64,000 nt of DNA from contig NZ_CP039393.1 of NCBI RefSeq assembly GCF_004803695.1, positions 2,480,001 through 2,544,000 on the forward strand, written 5' to 3'. A program made the position numbers and the translations under genes. The notes under the pieces are model-generated. The model did no database searches and was not told the origin of the DNA. It saw nothing but the letters and a program-made list of their open reading frames with translations. This document shows, one piece after another, positions 52,881-61,961 of this stretch (the first letter of the stretch is position 1; each line of letters opens with the position of its first letter). Source of the stretch: Muribaculum gordoncarteri. GTDB taxonomy: Bacteria > Bacteroidota > Bacteroidia > Bacteroidales > Muribaculaceae.

Positions 52881-53372
52881 ACGGCGTTTGCGATGCCGGA
52901 GTAGCTTGTCGAGCGTGCTGCGCCCGGGTTGTGTCGGAACATTCGATGACGGGACATTCGATGTCGGGACATTCGATGTCGGAGCATTCGATGACGGAAA
53001 GGGATGCTGCTCGCATGCGGAATCAACAGGCTGCGATGTCGACTGCGTAACCTTCGGCGCTTCAATCTTTGACGGCGATGCCTTCGTCGCGGATTTTGTG
53101 CTGCGTGATGGAGCTGCCTTGCGTTCACGGGCGAGGCGGCGCAATTCACGTGCGCGATAACGGCGGCGGATTGTGGGCATAATAAGCATAAATATTGCGC
53201 GTGGCACTCCCTCCGAAACCTCAATTACTGTCAAATCACGCTGATAGGCCTCTATTGCAGCGCATATCTCGTCACGATAGTGCTTTGGCAAGCGATCGAC
53301 TGCATCCTTCCACTCCTGATCAAACTTTAATCCCTTACCTCTGCGGCCTTGTGTTTTCGTTGTATTTTCCAT
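52854..53372 (-). CDS. hypothetical protein with repeat-derived C-terminus
   Basis: A 172-residue protein from the ATG at 53372 (MENTTKTQGRRG); an upstream in-frame ATG at 53420 lies before the -7 box and is rejected. The N-terminal third (LKFDQEWKDAVDRLPKHYRDEICAAIEAYQRD) is helical and like short DUF6291-type Bacteroidales proteins. Then comes a basic stretch (RRRYRARELRRLARERKAAPSRSTKSATK), a 15 bp minisatellite coding (S/T)(S/N)VP-like units, and a C-terminus (RRDAIHRARK) encoded by the REP-like copy 2. Nucleic-acid binding is possible but unproven. Confidence 0.55.
   Translation of the reverse strand: MENTTKTQGRRGKGLKFDQEWKDAVDRLPKHYRDEICAAIEAYQRDLTVIEVSEGVPRAIFMLIMPTIRRRYRARELRRLARERKAAPSRSTKSATKASPSKIEAPKVTQSTSQPVDSACEQHPFPSSNAPTSNVPTSNVPSSNVPTQPGRSTLDKLLRHRKRRDAIHRARK
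52938..52997 (-). repeat. 15 bp minisatellite within the hypothetical gene
   Basis: About four imperfect tandem copies of a 15 bp unit (ACATTCGATGWCGGR on the plus strand) encode SNVPT/S repeats on the minus strand. Copy number could vary in frame. Confidence 0.7.
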
Positions 53373-53388
53373 AATCTTGTTTTTTTGG

Positions 53389-53396
53389 CAAATATA
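53389..53396 (-). promoter_or_regulatory. -7 box for the hypothetical gene at 52854-53372
   Basis: Minus-strand TATATTTG, 16 bp before the ATG at 53372. Confidence 0.5.
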
Positions 53397-53450
53397 ATAC
53401 TCCGAAATCCCGAATTTCACCCCATAATGTCGCGAAGCGCCAATTTTTTG

Positions 53451-53585
53451 TATCTTTGAATACTTCTTAGATACTTACGCTCGGCAATGCTCAAATTATT
53501 CGTATCTTTGACTGTAGTCTTAGATACTCTCGCTCGGCAATGCTCAAATAATTTTGGCATTGCACTCGACTTATTCGTATCTTTG
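53451..53585 (+). promoter_or_regulatory. tandem repeated promoter region of the GH2 gene
   Basis: Three TATCTTTG -7 boxes (53451-53458, 53503-53510, 53578-53585). Between them are two direct repeats of TTAGATACTNNCGCTCGGCA-ATGCTCAAAT (53468-53496 and 53520-53548). The last box has a -33 TTTG (53553-53556) at 21 bp, and lies 29 bp before the ATG. Confidence 0.65.
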
Positions 53586-53614
53586 CAAAAATCCAATACA
53601 CAAAACCAATCGTT

Positions 53615-56005
53615 ATGCTTAAATCACTTTCAATTTTTATTGTAGCACTGTTTATGGCTATGGCTGTCAGCAGCGCAACTCCTCGTCGTCAGCTAATCGA
53701 CGACAATTGGCAATTCAAACTGCTGTCACCCGACTCAACCGCCGGCAATGCCGATGCCTGGACTAATGTCGACCTGCCTCACGACTGGAGCATCACACGC
53801 GACTTCAAAGCCGATTACCCATCGGGCAACGATGGCGGTTACGTTATCACAGGCCGCGGCCTATATCGCAAAAACCTCAACATTCCCGCAGCCGATGCCG
53901 GCAAGCGTCACTACCTCTATCTTGAAGGCGCCTATATGGATGCCAAAGTAACGGTCAACGGCGACAGCGTGGGCCGACGCCCCTACGGTTACTCATCGGT
54001 AATATATGAAATAACGCCGCAACTTCACCCCGGCGACAATCTCATCGAGGTCGATGTCGACAACTCCCGCCAGAAAAACTGCCGCTGGTTCTCAGGCTCG
54101 GGAATCTACCGTCACGTGTGGCTGTTCACCACCCCCGAAGTCAACATAAAGCCCTGGAGCCTGTATGTCACCACTCCAAAGGTATCGGCAGCTTCGGCCA
54201 ATGCCAATGTCACATTTGACATCGACAACGCATCCGACAAAGCCTGCACAATCACTCCTTCAATCACCATAACCGACTCCGAAGGCAAGGTCGTGGCAAC
54301 CCGCACGGGAAAACCCGTAACCGCATCGGCCCGTCAAGTAACGCCATGCACAATGGAGCTCACAATCGACAATCCGGCACTATGGTCGCCCGACACCCCT
54401 GCGCTCTACAACCTCACGGTGTCACTTGCCGCCGACGGCAATGTAATCGACTCGGTTGACGAGCACTTCGGAGTCCGTACATTTGAATATTCGGCCGATA
54501 AAGGCTTAACCCTCAACGGCAAGCCTATAGTGCTCAACGGCGGATGCGCCCATCATGACAACGGAGTGCTCGGAGCAAACAGCTACGATGCCGCCGAAGC
54601 CCGCAAGGTGTCGCTTATGAAGCAGGCCGGATTCAATGCAGTGCGCACAAGCCACAACCCGCCCTCGCCGGCATTCCTTGACGAGTGCGACCGACAGGGA
54701 TTGATCGTAATTGACGAATCGTTTGACGGATGGCGCGACAGCAAGACACCCTACGACTATTCGCGCGACATAGACCAATGGTGGGACAAGGACATTGAAT
54801 CGATGGTGCTGCGCGACCGCAATCATCCCTCGATATTCTGCTGGAGCATAGGCAATGAGGTCATCGAGCGCAAGCGCATCGAGGTTGTCACCACCGCCCA
54901 TAAGCTTGCTTCGCTGTGTCGCAAGCTCGATCCCACCCGCCCCGTCACCTCGGCTCTCGCAGCATGGGATTCCGACTGGGAAATCTACGACCCGCTTGCT
55001 GCCGAGCATGACATTGTAGGCTACAACTACATGATTCACAAAGCCGAGAGCGACCATCAGCGCGTTCCCGAGCGCGTTATGTGGCAAACCGAAAGCTATC
55101 CGCGTGACGCGTTTGCCAATTGGTGCAAAGTCAACGACAACCCCTACATCATAGGCGACTTCGTGTGGACCGCCATAGACTACCTCGGAGAGTCGGGCAT
55201 AGGCCGATTCTACTACAAGGGAGAAAGCGAAGGCGAGCACTACCACCGCAACCAATGGCCTTGGCACGGAGCCTATTGCGGCGACATTGACCTCACCGGA
55301 TGGCGCAAACCCATATCGCACTACCGCGAAATGCTCTACAATCCCGACAAGAAGCTCTACATGGCCGTGCGCGAGCCCGACGGCTACTATGGCGAAATCA
55401 AGGAAACACAGTGGAGCGCCTATCCCACATGGGAGTCATGGAACTGGCCCGGACACGAAGGCAAGCAGATCGATGTGGAAATCGTGTCACACTATCCCCG
55501 CGTGCGACTTTATCTCGACGACAAGCTTATAGGCGAGCGCAATGTGTCACGCGACACCGGTTTCAAGGCCGTATTCCACATCCCCTACACTCCCGGCAAG
55601 CTGCGTGCAACAGGCATCGATACCAACGGCAACGAGGTTGAAGAGGTGACTCTCGCCACAGCCGGAAAGCCAGCCGCAATACGCCTCACTCCCGACCGCA
55701 CCAATCTGTCGGCCGACAACCAGGATCTCGCCTACATCGTTATTGAAGTCGTCGACAAGGACGGCAACGTAGTTCCCATTGCCGACAACATGATCGAGGT
55801 GAGCGTGACAGGCAACGGATCACTCATAGCCACCGGAAGCGCCGACCTGAAGGATGCGTCAAGCTACAAGTCGCCCAAGCGCAAGGCATGGAAAGGCCGC
55901 GCCATTGCCGTAGCCAAGTCATCGCACAACAAAGGCACAATAAAAGTGAAAGCAACATCGCCCGGATTGAAGTCACACACCGTCACTCTAAAATCGGTCA
56001 AATAA
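53615..56005 (+). CDS. GH2 family beta-galactosidase-like glycoside hydrolase
   Basis: A 796-residue secreted enzyme (signal peptide about 1-21). The GH2 sugar-binding domain (WTNVDLPHDWSITRDF), the Ig-like domain and the TIM barrel are all present; the acid/base is Glu415 in SIGNEV, the nucleophile Glu493 in WQTESYP. The C-terminal part (about 600-796) is like the DUF4982/Ig-like modules of Bacteroidales beta-galactosidases. It probably releases terminal beta-galactose from host or dietary glycans. No SusC/D is adjacent. Transcribed from a repeated promoter. Confidence 0.92.
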   Translation: MLKSLSIFIVALFMAMAVSSATPRRQLIDDNWQFKLLSPDSTAGNADAWTNVDLPHDWSITRDFKADYPSGNDGGYVITGRGLYRKNLNIPAADAGKRHYLYLEGAYMDAKVTVNGDSVGRRPYGYSSVIYEITPQLHPGDNLIEVDVDNSRQKNCRWFSGSGIYRHVWLFTTPEVNIKPWSLYVTTPKVSAASANANVTFDIDNASDKACTITPSITITDSEGKVVATRTGKPVTASARQVTPCTMELTIDNPALWSPDTPALYNLTVSLAADGNVIDSVDEHFGVRTFEYSADKGLTLNGKPIVLNGGCAHHDNGVLGANSYDAAEARKVSLMKQAGFNAVRTSHNPPSPAFLDECDRQGLIVIDESFDGWRDSKTPYDYSRDIDQWWDKDIESMVLRDRNHPSIFCWSIGNEVIERKRIEVVTTAHKLASLCRKLDPTRPVTSALAAWDSDWEIYDPLAAEHDIVGYNYMIHKAESDHQRVPERVMWQTESYPRDAFANWCKVNDNPYIIGDFVWTAIDYLGESGIGRFYYKGESEGEHYHRNQWPWHGAYCGDIDLTGWRKPISHYREMLYNPDKKLYMAVREPDGYYGEIKETQWSAYPTWESWNWPGHEGKQIDVEIVSHYPRVRLYLDDKLIGERNVSRDTGFKAVFHIPYTPGKLRATGIDTNGNEVEEVTLATAGKPAAIRLTPDRTNLSADNQDLAYIVIEVVDKDGNVVPIADNMIEVSVTGNGSLIATGSADLKDASSYKSPKRKAWKGRAIAVAKSSHNKGTIKVKATSPGLKSHTVTLKSVK

Positions 56006-56026
56006 CTCGCCGGTCGGTCACACAAC

Positions 56027-56065
56027 AATCGCCCCCGATGACAGCAACTGTCACCGGGGGCGATT
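56027..56065. terminator. bidirectional hairpin between GH2 and asnA
   Basis: Arms AATCGCCCCCG-A-TGACAG and CTGTCA-C-CGGGGGCGATT around CAA. Convergent genes on both sides end next to it, so it probably serves both. Confidence 0.75.
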
Positions 56066-56094
56066 ACATTTTCTATAACTAACAAATACTCCGT

Positions 56095-57129
56095 TTATAG
56101 CAGATCAATTCCGGCAGCCTTGCATTTGGCAATCTGATCTTCGGGCCAAATCGAAGCCTGAACCTCGCCGATGTGGGCCTTCTGCAACAGGAACATGCAC
56201 AGACGGCTCTGTCCGATACCGCCGCCTATCGACAATGGCAACTCGCCGGCAAGCAACGCCTTATGAAAGTTGAGCGACGCACGCTCGGTGCATCCGCGCT
56301 GCTCAAGCTGACGCATAAGCGACTCCGGGTTGACCCTGATGCCCATCGATGAAAGCTCAAATGGAGCATCGAGCACGGTGTTCCAGAAAATAAGGTCACC
56401 GTTAAGACCCGAATAACCGTCCTCGTTCTCGGTTATCCAATCATCATAGTCAGGGGCACGGCCGTCATGAGGCTCACCGTTGCTGAGCGGATTTCCTATA
56501 CCAATAATGAATATGGCGCCATACTTCTTTGCGGCCTTGGCCTCTCGTTCACGAGGTGACAGATCAGGGTACTCCTTCAGCAGCTCCTCGGAGTGAATGA
56601 ATGTCACCTTCTCGGGCAGCACTGGCGTTATGTGAGGAAATTGCTTGTAAATTCTGCGCTCTATTTCACGCACTACATTGTAAATCTTCTCTACCGTGGC
56701 CTTCAGATAGTCGAGATTGCGGTCGGCTGCGGTAATCGTCTTCTCCCAGTCCCACTGGTCAACATAAAGTGAATGCAGGTTGTCAAGCTCCTCAAATGTA
56801 CGTATTGCGTTCATATCGGTATATAATCCGTAACCGGGAGCAATGTCATAGGCTCCAAGCTTGGCCCTCTTCCACTTGGCAAGCGAGTGCACCACCTCGG
56901 CGCGCTTGTTGTCCATCGCCTCGATATTGAACGACACGGCCTTTTCCACACCGTTAAGGTCGTCGTTAAGACCGGTTCCGGCCAACACAAACAACGGAGC
57001 GGTTACGCGGCGCAGGTTTAAAGCCGCTGCAAGTTCGGTTTGAAACCCCTCCTTTATTGTCTTGATTGCAATCTCGGTGGTTTCAGGAAGCAACTTCTGC
57101 TTGTACTTCTGAGGAATGATAAGTGACAT
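56095..57129 (-). CDS. asnA: aspartate-ammonia ligase AsnA
   Basis: A 344-residue class II synthetase-like enzyme that makes asparagine from aspartate, ammonia and ATP. Typical blocks: PLFVLAGTGLNDDLNGVEKAVSF, VHSLAKWKRAKLGAYDIAPGYGLYTDMNAIR, YVDQWDWEK and LPLSIGGGIGQSRLCMFLLQKAHIGEVQASIW. Length and motifs are normal. It stands alone. Confidence 0.97.
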   Translation of the reverse strand: MSLIIPQKYKQKLLPETTEIAIKTIKEGFQTELAAALNLRRVTAPLFVLAGTGLNDDLNGVEKAVSFNIEAMDNKRAEVVHSLAKWKRAKLGAYDIAPGYGLYTDMNAIRTFEELDNLHSLYVDQWDWEKTITAADRNLDYLKATVEKIYNVVREIERRIYKQFPHITPVLPEKVTFIHSEELLKEYPDLSPREREAKAAKKYGAIFIIGIGNPLSNGEPHDGRAPDYDDWITENEDGYSGLNGDLIFWNTVLDAPFELSSMGIRVNPESLMRQLEQRGCTERASLNFHKALLAGELPLSIGGGIGQSRLCMFLLQKAHIGEVQASIWPEDQIAKCKAAGIDLL

Positions 57130-57354
57130 AATACAAAAATCAAAATGTTATAAATTTTATGCAAAGTAAAACAAATATTTCCAATATCACAAATTTTATT
57201 GGCATTTTGTTCAAAAATATTTAAATAATCTTTTCAATTTGCTCAATTATTCATTAATTTTTCCGCCATTTTGAAAGGAACTTTACACCCTTTATTTGTT
57301 ATAATGATGCGATGAATCAATTGAATCACCGTTTACGTTTCAACTAAAAAGTGT

Positions 57355-58845
57355 ATGGCGCGTGTGCTTAAAATACTGATTGCAAGTCTTATCCTGTTCA
57401 TGACCCATGTGGGAGCATGGGCTCAAATGCCTATAAAATTGCAGGTAGCACCACAGGTCGATCCCGACAGCGTCGACCTCGCCTACTACGGCAAGAAGCA
57501 TTTCTGGCGCGCCGCAGGCACCGTTGCCGGATTCAACATCGGACTTTGGGCATTTGACCGCTACGTGCAGAACGGTGACTTCGCACGCATATCGCTACAC
57601 TCCATCAAGGAGAACTTCAAGCACGGCTTCAAGTGGGACAACGACAAGCTGGGCACCAACATGTTTCTGCACCCCTATAACGGCAACCTCTTCTACAATG
57701 CCGCACGCTCCAACGGTTACAACTACTGGCAGTCGGGGCTATTTGCAATCGGAGGAAGCGCGATGTGGGAAATGTTTATGGAATGTGAATATCCGTCGAC
57801 CAACGACATCATAGCGACCCCCATAGGCGGCATGGCGATAGGCGAAGTGTGCTACCGCGCATCCGATGCCGTGCTCGACGACCGCACGACAGGCGGCGAG
57901 CGAGTGCGCCGTGAGGTTGCGGCATTCCTGATATCGCCCATGCGCGGACTCACACGCATAATCAACGGTGACGCATGGCGCAAACGCTCCACCACAGGAC
58001 GCCAGTTTGGAACACCGAGCGTGGCAATGGAATTTTCGGCAGGTATACGCGGACTGGAATTTGAGAACGAGGTCTACGATTCAAGCCTCGGATTCTCGAT
58101 GCAGTTCAACCTTGAATACGGCGACCGCTTTGAAGTGAAAAGCTCACGTCCCTACGACTATTTTCGCGTGCGCGCCGACATTAACATCGTAAACTCGCAG
58201 CCGCTGCTCGGACAGCTCGACATAACCGGACGACTAATAGCCCGCGAACTGCTCGAGAAAGAGCGCAGCCACATGAGCATAGGACTGTACCAGCACTTCG
58301 ACTACTACGACTCCGACACGATATCGGAAGTTTCGGCAAAGTGCCCCTACAAACTTGGTATTCCGGCAAGCCTCGGGTGCGGAATAATGTTTCGCGACAT
58401 CGAGCGCAACCGATGGGTATTGGACGCCTATCTGCACTCCAATGCCGTAATACTTGGCTCGGTGTTATCGGATTATTACCAGGTCGACGAACGCAACTAC
58501 AACCTTGCAAGCGGATTCTCCATAAAGGGAGGAGCCAACATGGTGTTCAACCGCGACAAGTTCTCGGCTTCACTCTCCCACGCCTATTACCGATTGTTCA
58601 CGTGGAAAGGCTACCACCAATACTCCGACCTCGACAACATCAGCTACAAGGTGCTCGACGCCCAGGGCGACCACTCTGTAGCATCGTTCATCGTCACCGA
58701 GGCCCGATGCGATCTCAAGCTATGGCGCAAGCTCTATCTCACACTGTCGTTTACCCACTACATGAGGTCGACCCACTACCGCGACTTCGGCCACATAAAG
58801 TCGTCGTCAATGGCCACCCGCCTAATGCTGACCTACAAGCTATAA
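57355..58845 (+). CDS. DUF3943 outer-membrane protein
   Basis: A 496-residue exported protein (signal peptide about 1-24) of the DUF3943 type. The N-terminal helical part (FNIGLWAFDRYVQNGDFARISLHSIKENFKHGFKWDNDKLGTNMFLHPYNGNLFYNAARSNGYNYW) is followed by a strand-rich barrel ending in ATRLMLTYKL. Function unknown; such proteins are thought to sit in the outer membrane. It is a single gene. I see no clear -7 box upstream. Confidence 0.8.
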   Translation: MARVLKILIASLILFMTHVGAWAQMPIKLQVAPQVDPDSVDLAYYGKKHFWRAAGTVAGFNIGLWAFDRYVQNGDFARISLHSIKENFKHGFKWDNDKLGTNMFLHPYNGNLFYNAARSNGYNYWQSGLFAIGGSAMWEMFMECEYPSTNDIIATPIGGMAIGEVCYRASDAVLDDRTTGGERVRREVAAFLISPMRGLTRIINGDAWRKRSTTGRQFGTPSVAMEFSAGIRGLEFENEVYDSSLGFSMQFNLEYGDRFEVKSSRPYDYFRVRADINIVNSQPLLGQLDITGRLIARELLEKERSHMSIGLYQHFDYYDSDTISEVSAKCPYKLGIPASLGCGIMFRDIERNRWVLDAYLHSNAVILGSVLSDYYQVDERNYNLASGFSIKGGANMVFNRDKFSASLSHAYYRLFTWKGYHQYSDLDNISYKVLDAQGDHSVASFIVTEARCDLKLWRKLYLTLSFTHYMRSTHYRDFGHIKSSSMATRLMLTYKL

Positions 58846-58943
58846 CCGTCCACGGCGTTAACAAATATCGGGGAACGGTGGCTAAGAGCCGGTTCTTATG
58901 CAATTTTCGATTGTTGCATAAACAAATTTTTAACTATATTCGC

Positions 58944-58951
58944 TATCTTTG
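58944..58951 (+). promoter_or_regulatory. -7 box for the TPR gene
   Basis: TATCTTTG, 20 bp before the ATG at 58972. No clear -33. Confidence 0.6.
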
Positions 58952-58971
58952 CATATCAATATGTGTAAAGA

Positions 58972-61944
58972 ATGAAAAGAATGACAATATTGTCGGCAAT
59001 GGCAGCCACCGTTGTCGGCATGACCGCACAAGTCAATGCGCCCGAAATCGACGGTTATCTGTCGCGCGGCACATTGATGTATCGTGACCAAAACTATCAA
59101 GGGGCAATAGACCAGCTCACACAGCTGAAGCGCATGTCGCCCGACTCGCATCAAGCCGAGGAGGCCGACTTCTACATCGCCCTATCACGCCTCTATCGCG
59201 GAGAATTGAGTGAAGCCCGACAGCTTCTCGAAGCATTTATCGGCGACTACCCGTCGTCGAGCCACATGCTCACCGCGCTCATGTCGATTGCCGACTGCGA
59301 CTTCTACGAAAGCGAATACGAGCAGGCTCTTGCACGTTACAATGAAATCCCCGAATCGGCCCTCGATCTCGCCGCCGCCGAGGATTACCGCTACCGCAAA
59401 GCCTACAGTCTCATGAAGCTCGACGAATGGGATGCCGCAATGAACCAATTCGCCTCACTGCGCTCGACCAAGCGTTATTCCAACGCCGCACGCTTCTACC
59501 AAGGCTACATATACTACGCCCAGGGCGACTACGACAAAGCCAAGGAGCTCCTGTCGAGTGTAAACACCTCAACCGCGCCCGGCAACCGCGCCGACTACTA
59601 CCTCACCCAGATAGCCTTCACCGAGGGCGACTACGACAAAGCCCTATCGATGGCACGCAAGGCGATGAACACCGTCGCCGAGTTCACCCCCGAGATGCAG
59701 CGCATTGCCGGTGAATCGCTCTACAACCTCGGCGATGAGGCCGAAGCCGTGACATATCTTGAAAAATATGTGGCAGCCACCAATGATCCCAAGCCATCGG
59801 CACTCTACATTCTCGGAGTGAGCCAATACAAGAGCGGCGACCTCGACGAGGCAGTGTCGACACTCGGCCCCGTCACCGCATGTGACGACGCTATGGGACA
59901 GTCGGCTTATCTCTACATAGGACAGGCCTACCTCAAGCAGGGCAATGTCAACTCGGCGCTTCTCGCCCTTGAGAAAGCCTACCGCATGGACTACGACAAG
60001 AAGGTGCAGGAAACGGCATTCTACAACTACGCCGTAGCCAAGATGGAAGGCGGACGCACACCATTCGGCAGCTCCGTGACAATGTTTGAGGACTTCCTGC
60101 GCCGCTACCCCGACTCGCGTTATGCACCCTCAGTGCAGGAATACCTTGTAACCGGATACATGACCGACAACAACTATGAGAAAGCGCTTGCATCGATCGA
60201 GCGCATCAAGCGTCCGTCGTCGGCCATACTTACCGCCAAGCAGCGCGTACTCTACATCCTCGGCTCACGCGACCTCGCCGCCGGCAATGTGTCACAGGCG
60301 TTGAAACGCTTCCAGGGAGCTAAGGCGCTCTCAAGCCAGAACAAGGCCATGGCCACCGAGTGTGACCTCTGGATAGGCGACTGCTACTACCGCCAAGGCA
60401 AATACACAGAGGCATCAAAGGCCTACTCCGACTATCTCCGATACTCAGGCGCCAACTCAAGCAACCGAATGCTCGCCACCTACGACCTCGGCTACAGCCG
60501 ATTTGGCGAAAAGCGTTACTCCGAGGCCCGACAGAACTTCGAGAAAGTCGTAAAACAACCCGGCAACCTCGGTCAGGACATCGTGGCCGACTCATATAAC
60601 CGAATCGGCGACTGCCACTACTACGCATCAGCATTCTCCGAAGCGGCCGCCAACTACGACAAAGCCTATTCACTGAATCCCGAAGCCGGCGACTATGCGC
60701 TGTTCCAGAAAGCGATGATGCGCGGCCTGGCACGCGACTACAAGGGCAAGCTCGAGATAATCGACGACATGATGTCGCGCTACCCCACCTCGGGACTTAT
60801 GCCCTCGGCCCTTCTCGAGAAAGCCGAAAGCTACGTAGCACTCAACCGCGCCGACGATGCCGTCAAGGTCTACCGCGACCTCGTTAAGCGTTATCCCACC
60901 ACTTCACAGGGACGCAACGGATACCTGCAGCTCGCCATAACCCTGATGAGCCAGGGCAACCGCCGACAGGCCATCGACACCTACAAGGAAGTAATATCAT
61001 CCTATCCCACAAGCGAGGAGGCCCGCGTGGCATCCGACGACCTCAAGCGCATATATGCCGACGACGGCAACCTCGACGACTACGCCAAGTTCATCGCCTC
61101 GGTACCCAACGCTCCCAAGCTCGAAGCTGCCGAGATGGACGAACTCACATTCCGCGCAGCCGAGAAGGCCTATCTTAACGACAACGCCGCCACCTCCAAG
61201 CTTCGCGACTACGTTTCACGCTATCCCGGAGGCCAGTACGAGCCTCAGGCGCTGAGCTACCTCGCCACCGCAGCCGTCAATGCAGGCAACGAAGCCGACG
61301 CACTGCAGTATGCCACAATGATTACCGAACGCTATCCCGACTCGGAAGCCGCCGAGGATGCACTCGCCATAAAGGGCGAGGCCGAATATGCGGCAGGCAA
61401 CGGCGAGCAGGCGCTCGCGACATTCCGCAAGCTCGAGTCACGCGCTTCAGCGTCACGCAACATCCACGCCGCACGACTCGGCATAATGCGAGTGTCACGC
61501 GACCTCGGAAAATATGACGACGTAGTCGACATGGCCGACCGAATGCTCGCATCGACAGCGATACCCTCGACCCAGAAAAACGAAGTGCGCTACTCACGTG
61601 CCTACGCACTCGCCCAGCTCGGCAAAGGCGATGAGGCAGTCAAGGAGTGGCAGCAGCTCGCCGAGGACATGGACGACCTCTACGGAGCCAAATCGGCCTA
61701 CTATCTCGCCCAATATCACTTCGACAACGGAGCCGAGAAGAAAGCCCGCACCGAAGTCGAGCGACTTGTCGACTCCAACACGCCCCATCAGTACTGGCTC
61801 GCCCGAGGATTCATCCTTCTCAGCGACATATATCGCAAGCAAGGCAATCAGTTTGAGGCCGACGAGTACCTCAAGAGCCTCAAGGAGAACTATCCCGGCG
61901 AAGAGAGCGACATTTTCATGATGATTGACCAACGACTCAAATAA
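58972..61944 (+). CDS. large exported tetratricopeptide-repeat protein
   Basis: A 990-residue protein with a short signal peptide (about 1-20) and then TPR-like helical pairs along nearly its full length (for example AALDQL-type units: GDYDKAKELLSS, GDLDEAVSTLGPV, GNVSQALKRFQGAKA, GKYTEASKAYSDYLRYSG, NRRQAIDTYKEVISSYPTS). Such proteins act as periplasmic or outer-membrane scaffolds. The barrel gene follows 17 bp later, and the two are likely one unit; a conserved TPR-plus-barrel pair is common in Bacteroidetes. Function not established. Confidence 0.85.
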   Translation: MKRMTILSAMAATVVGMTAQVNAPEIDGYLSRGTLMYRDQNYQGAIDQLTQLKRMSPDSHQAEEADFYIALSRLYRGELSEARQLLEAFIGDYPSSSHMLTALMSIADCDFYESEYEQALARYNEIPESALDLAAAEDYRYRKAYSLMKLDEWDAAMNQFASLRSTKRYSNAARFYQGYIYYAQGDYDKAKELLSSVNTSTAPGNRADYYLTQIAFTEGDYDKALSMARKAMNTVAEFTPEMQRIAGESLYNLGDEAEAVTYLEKYVAATNDPKPSALYILGVSQYKSGDLDEAVSTLGPVTACDDAMGQSAYLYIGQAYLKQGNVNSALLALEKAYRMDYDKKVQETAFYNYAVAKMEGGRTPFGSSVTMFEDFLRRYPDSRYAPSVQEYLVTGYMTDNNYEKALASIERIKRPSSAILTAKQRVLYILGSRDLAAGNVSQALKRFQGAKALSSQNKAMATECDLWIGDCYYRQGKYTEASKAYSDYLRYSGANSSNRMLATYDLGYSRFGEKRYSEARQNFEKVVKQPGNLGQDIVADSYNRIGDCHYYASAFSEAAANYDKAYSLNPEAGDYALFQKAMMRGLARDYKGKLEIIDDMMSRYPTSGLMPSALLEKAESYVALNRADDAVKVYRDLVKRYPTTSQGRNGYLQLAITLMSQGNRRQAIDTYKEVISSYPTSEEARVASDDLKRIYADDGNLDDYAKFIASVPNAPKLEAAEMDELTFRAAEKAYLNDNAATSKLRDYVSRYPGGQYEPQALSYLATAAVNAGNEADALQYATMITERYPDSEAAEDALAIKGEAEYAAGNGEQALATFRKLESRASASRNIHAARLGIMRVSRDLGKYDDVVDMADRMLASTAIPSTQKNEVRYSRAYALAQLGKGDEAVKEWQQLAEDMDDLYGAKSAYYLAQYHFDNGAEKKARTEVERLVDSNTPHQYWLARGFILLSDIYRKQGNQFEADEYLKSLKENYPGEESDIFMMIDQRLK

Positions 61945-61961
61945 ACCCATCAACGACTACG

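Noticed and set aside
57130-57354. Regulatory element between asnA and the DUF3943 gene
   Set aside because: The 225 bp are A/T-rich with no clear -7 box, dyad or reading frame.
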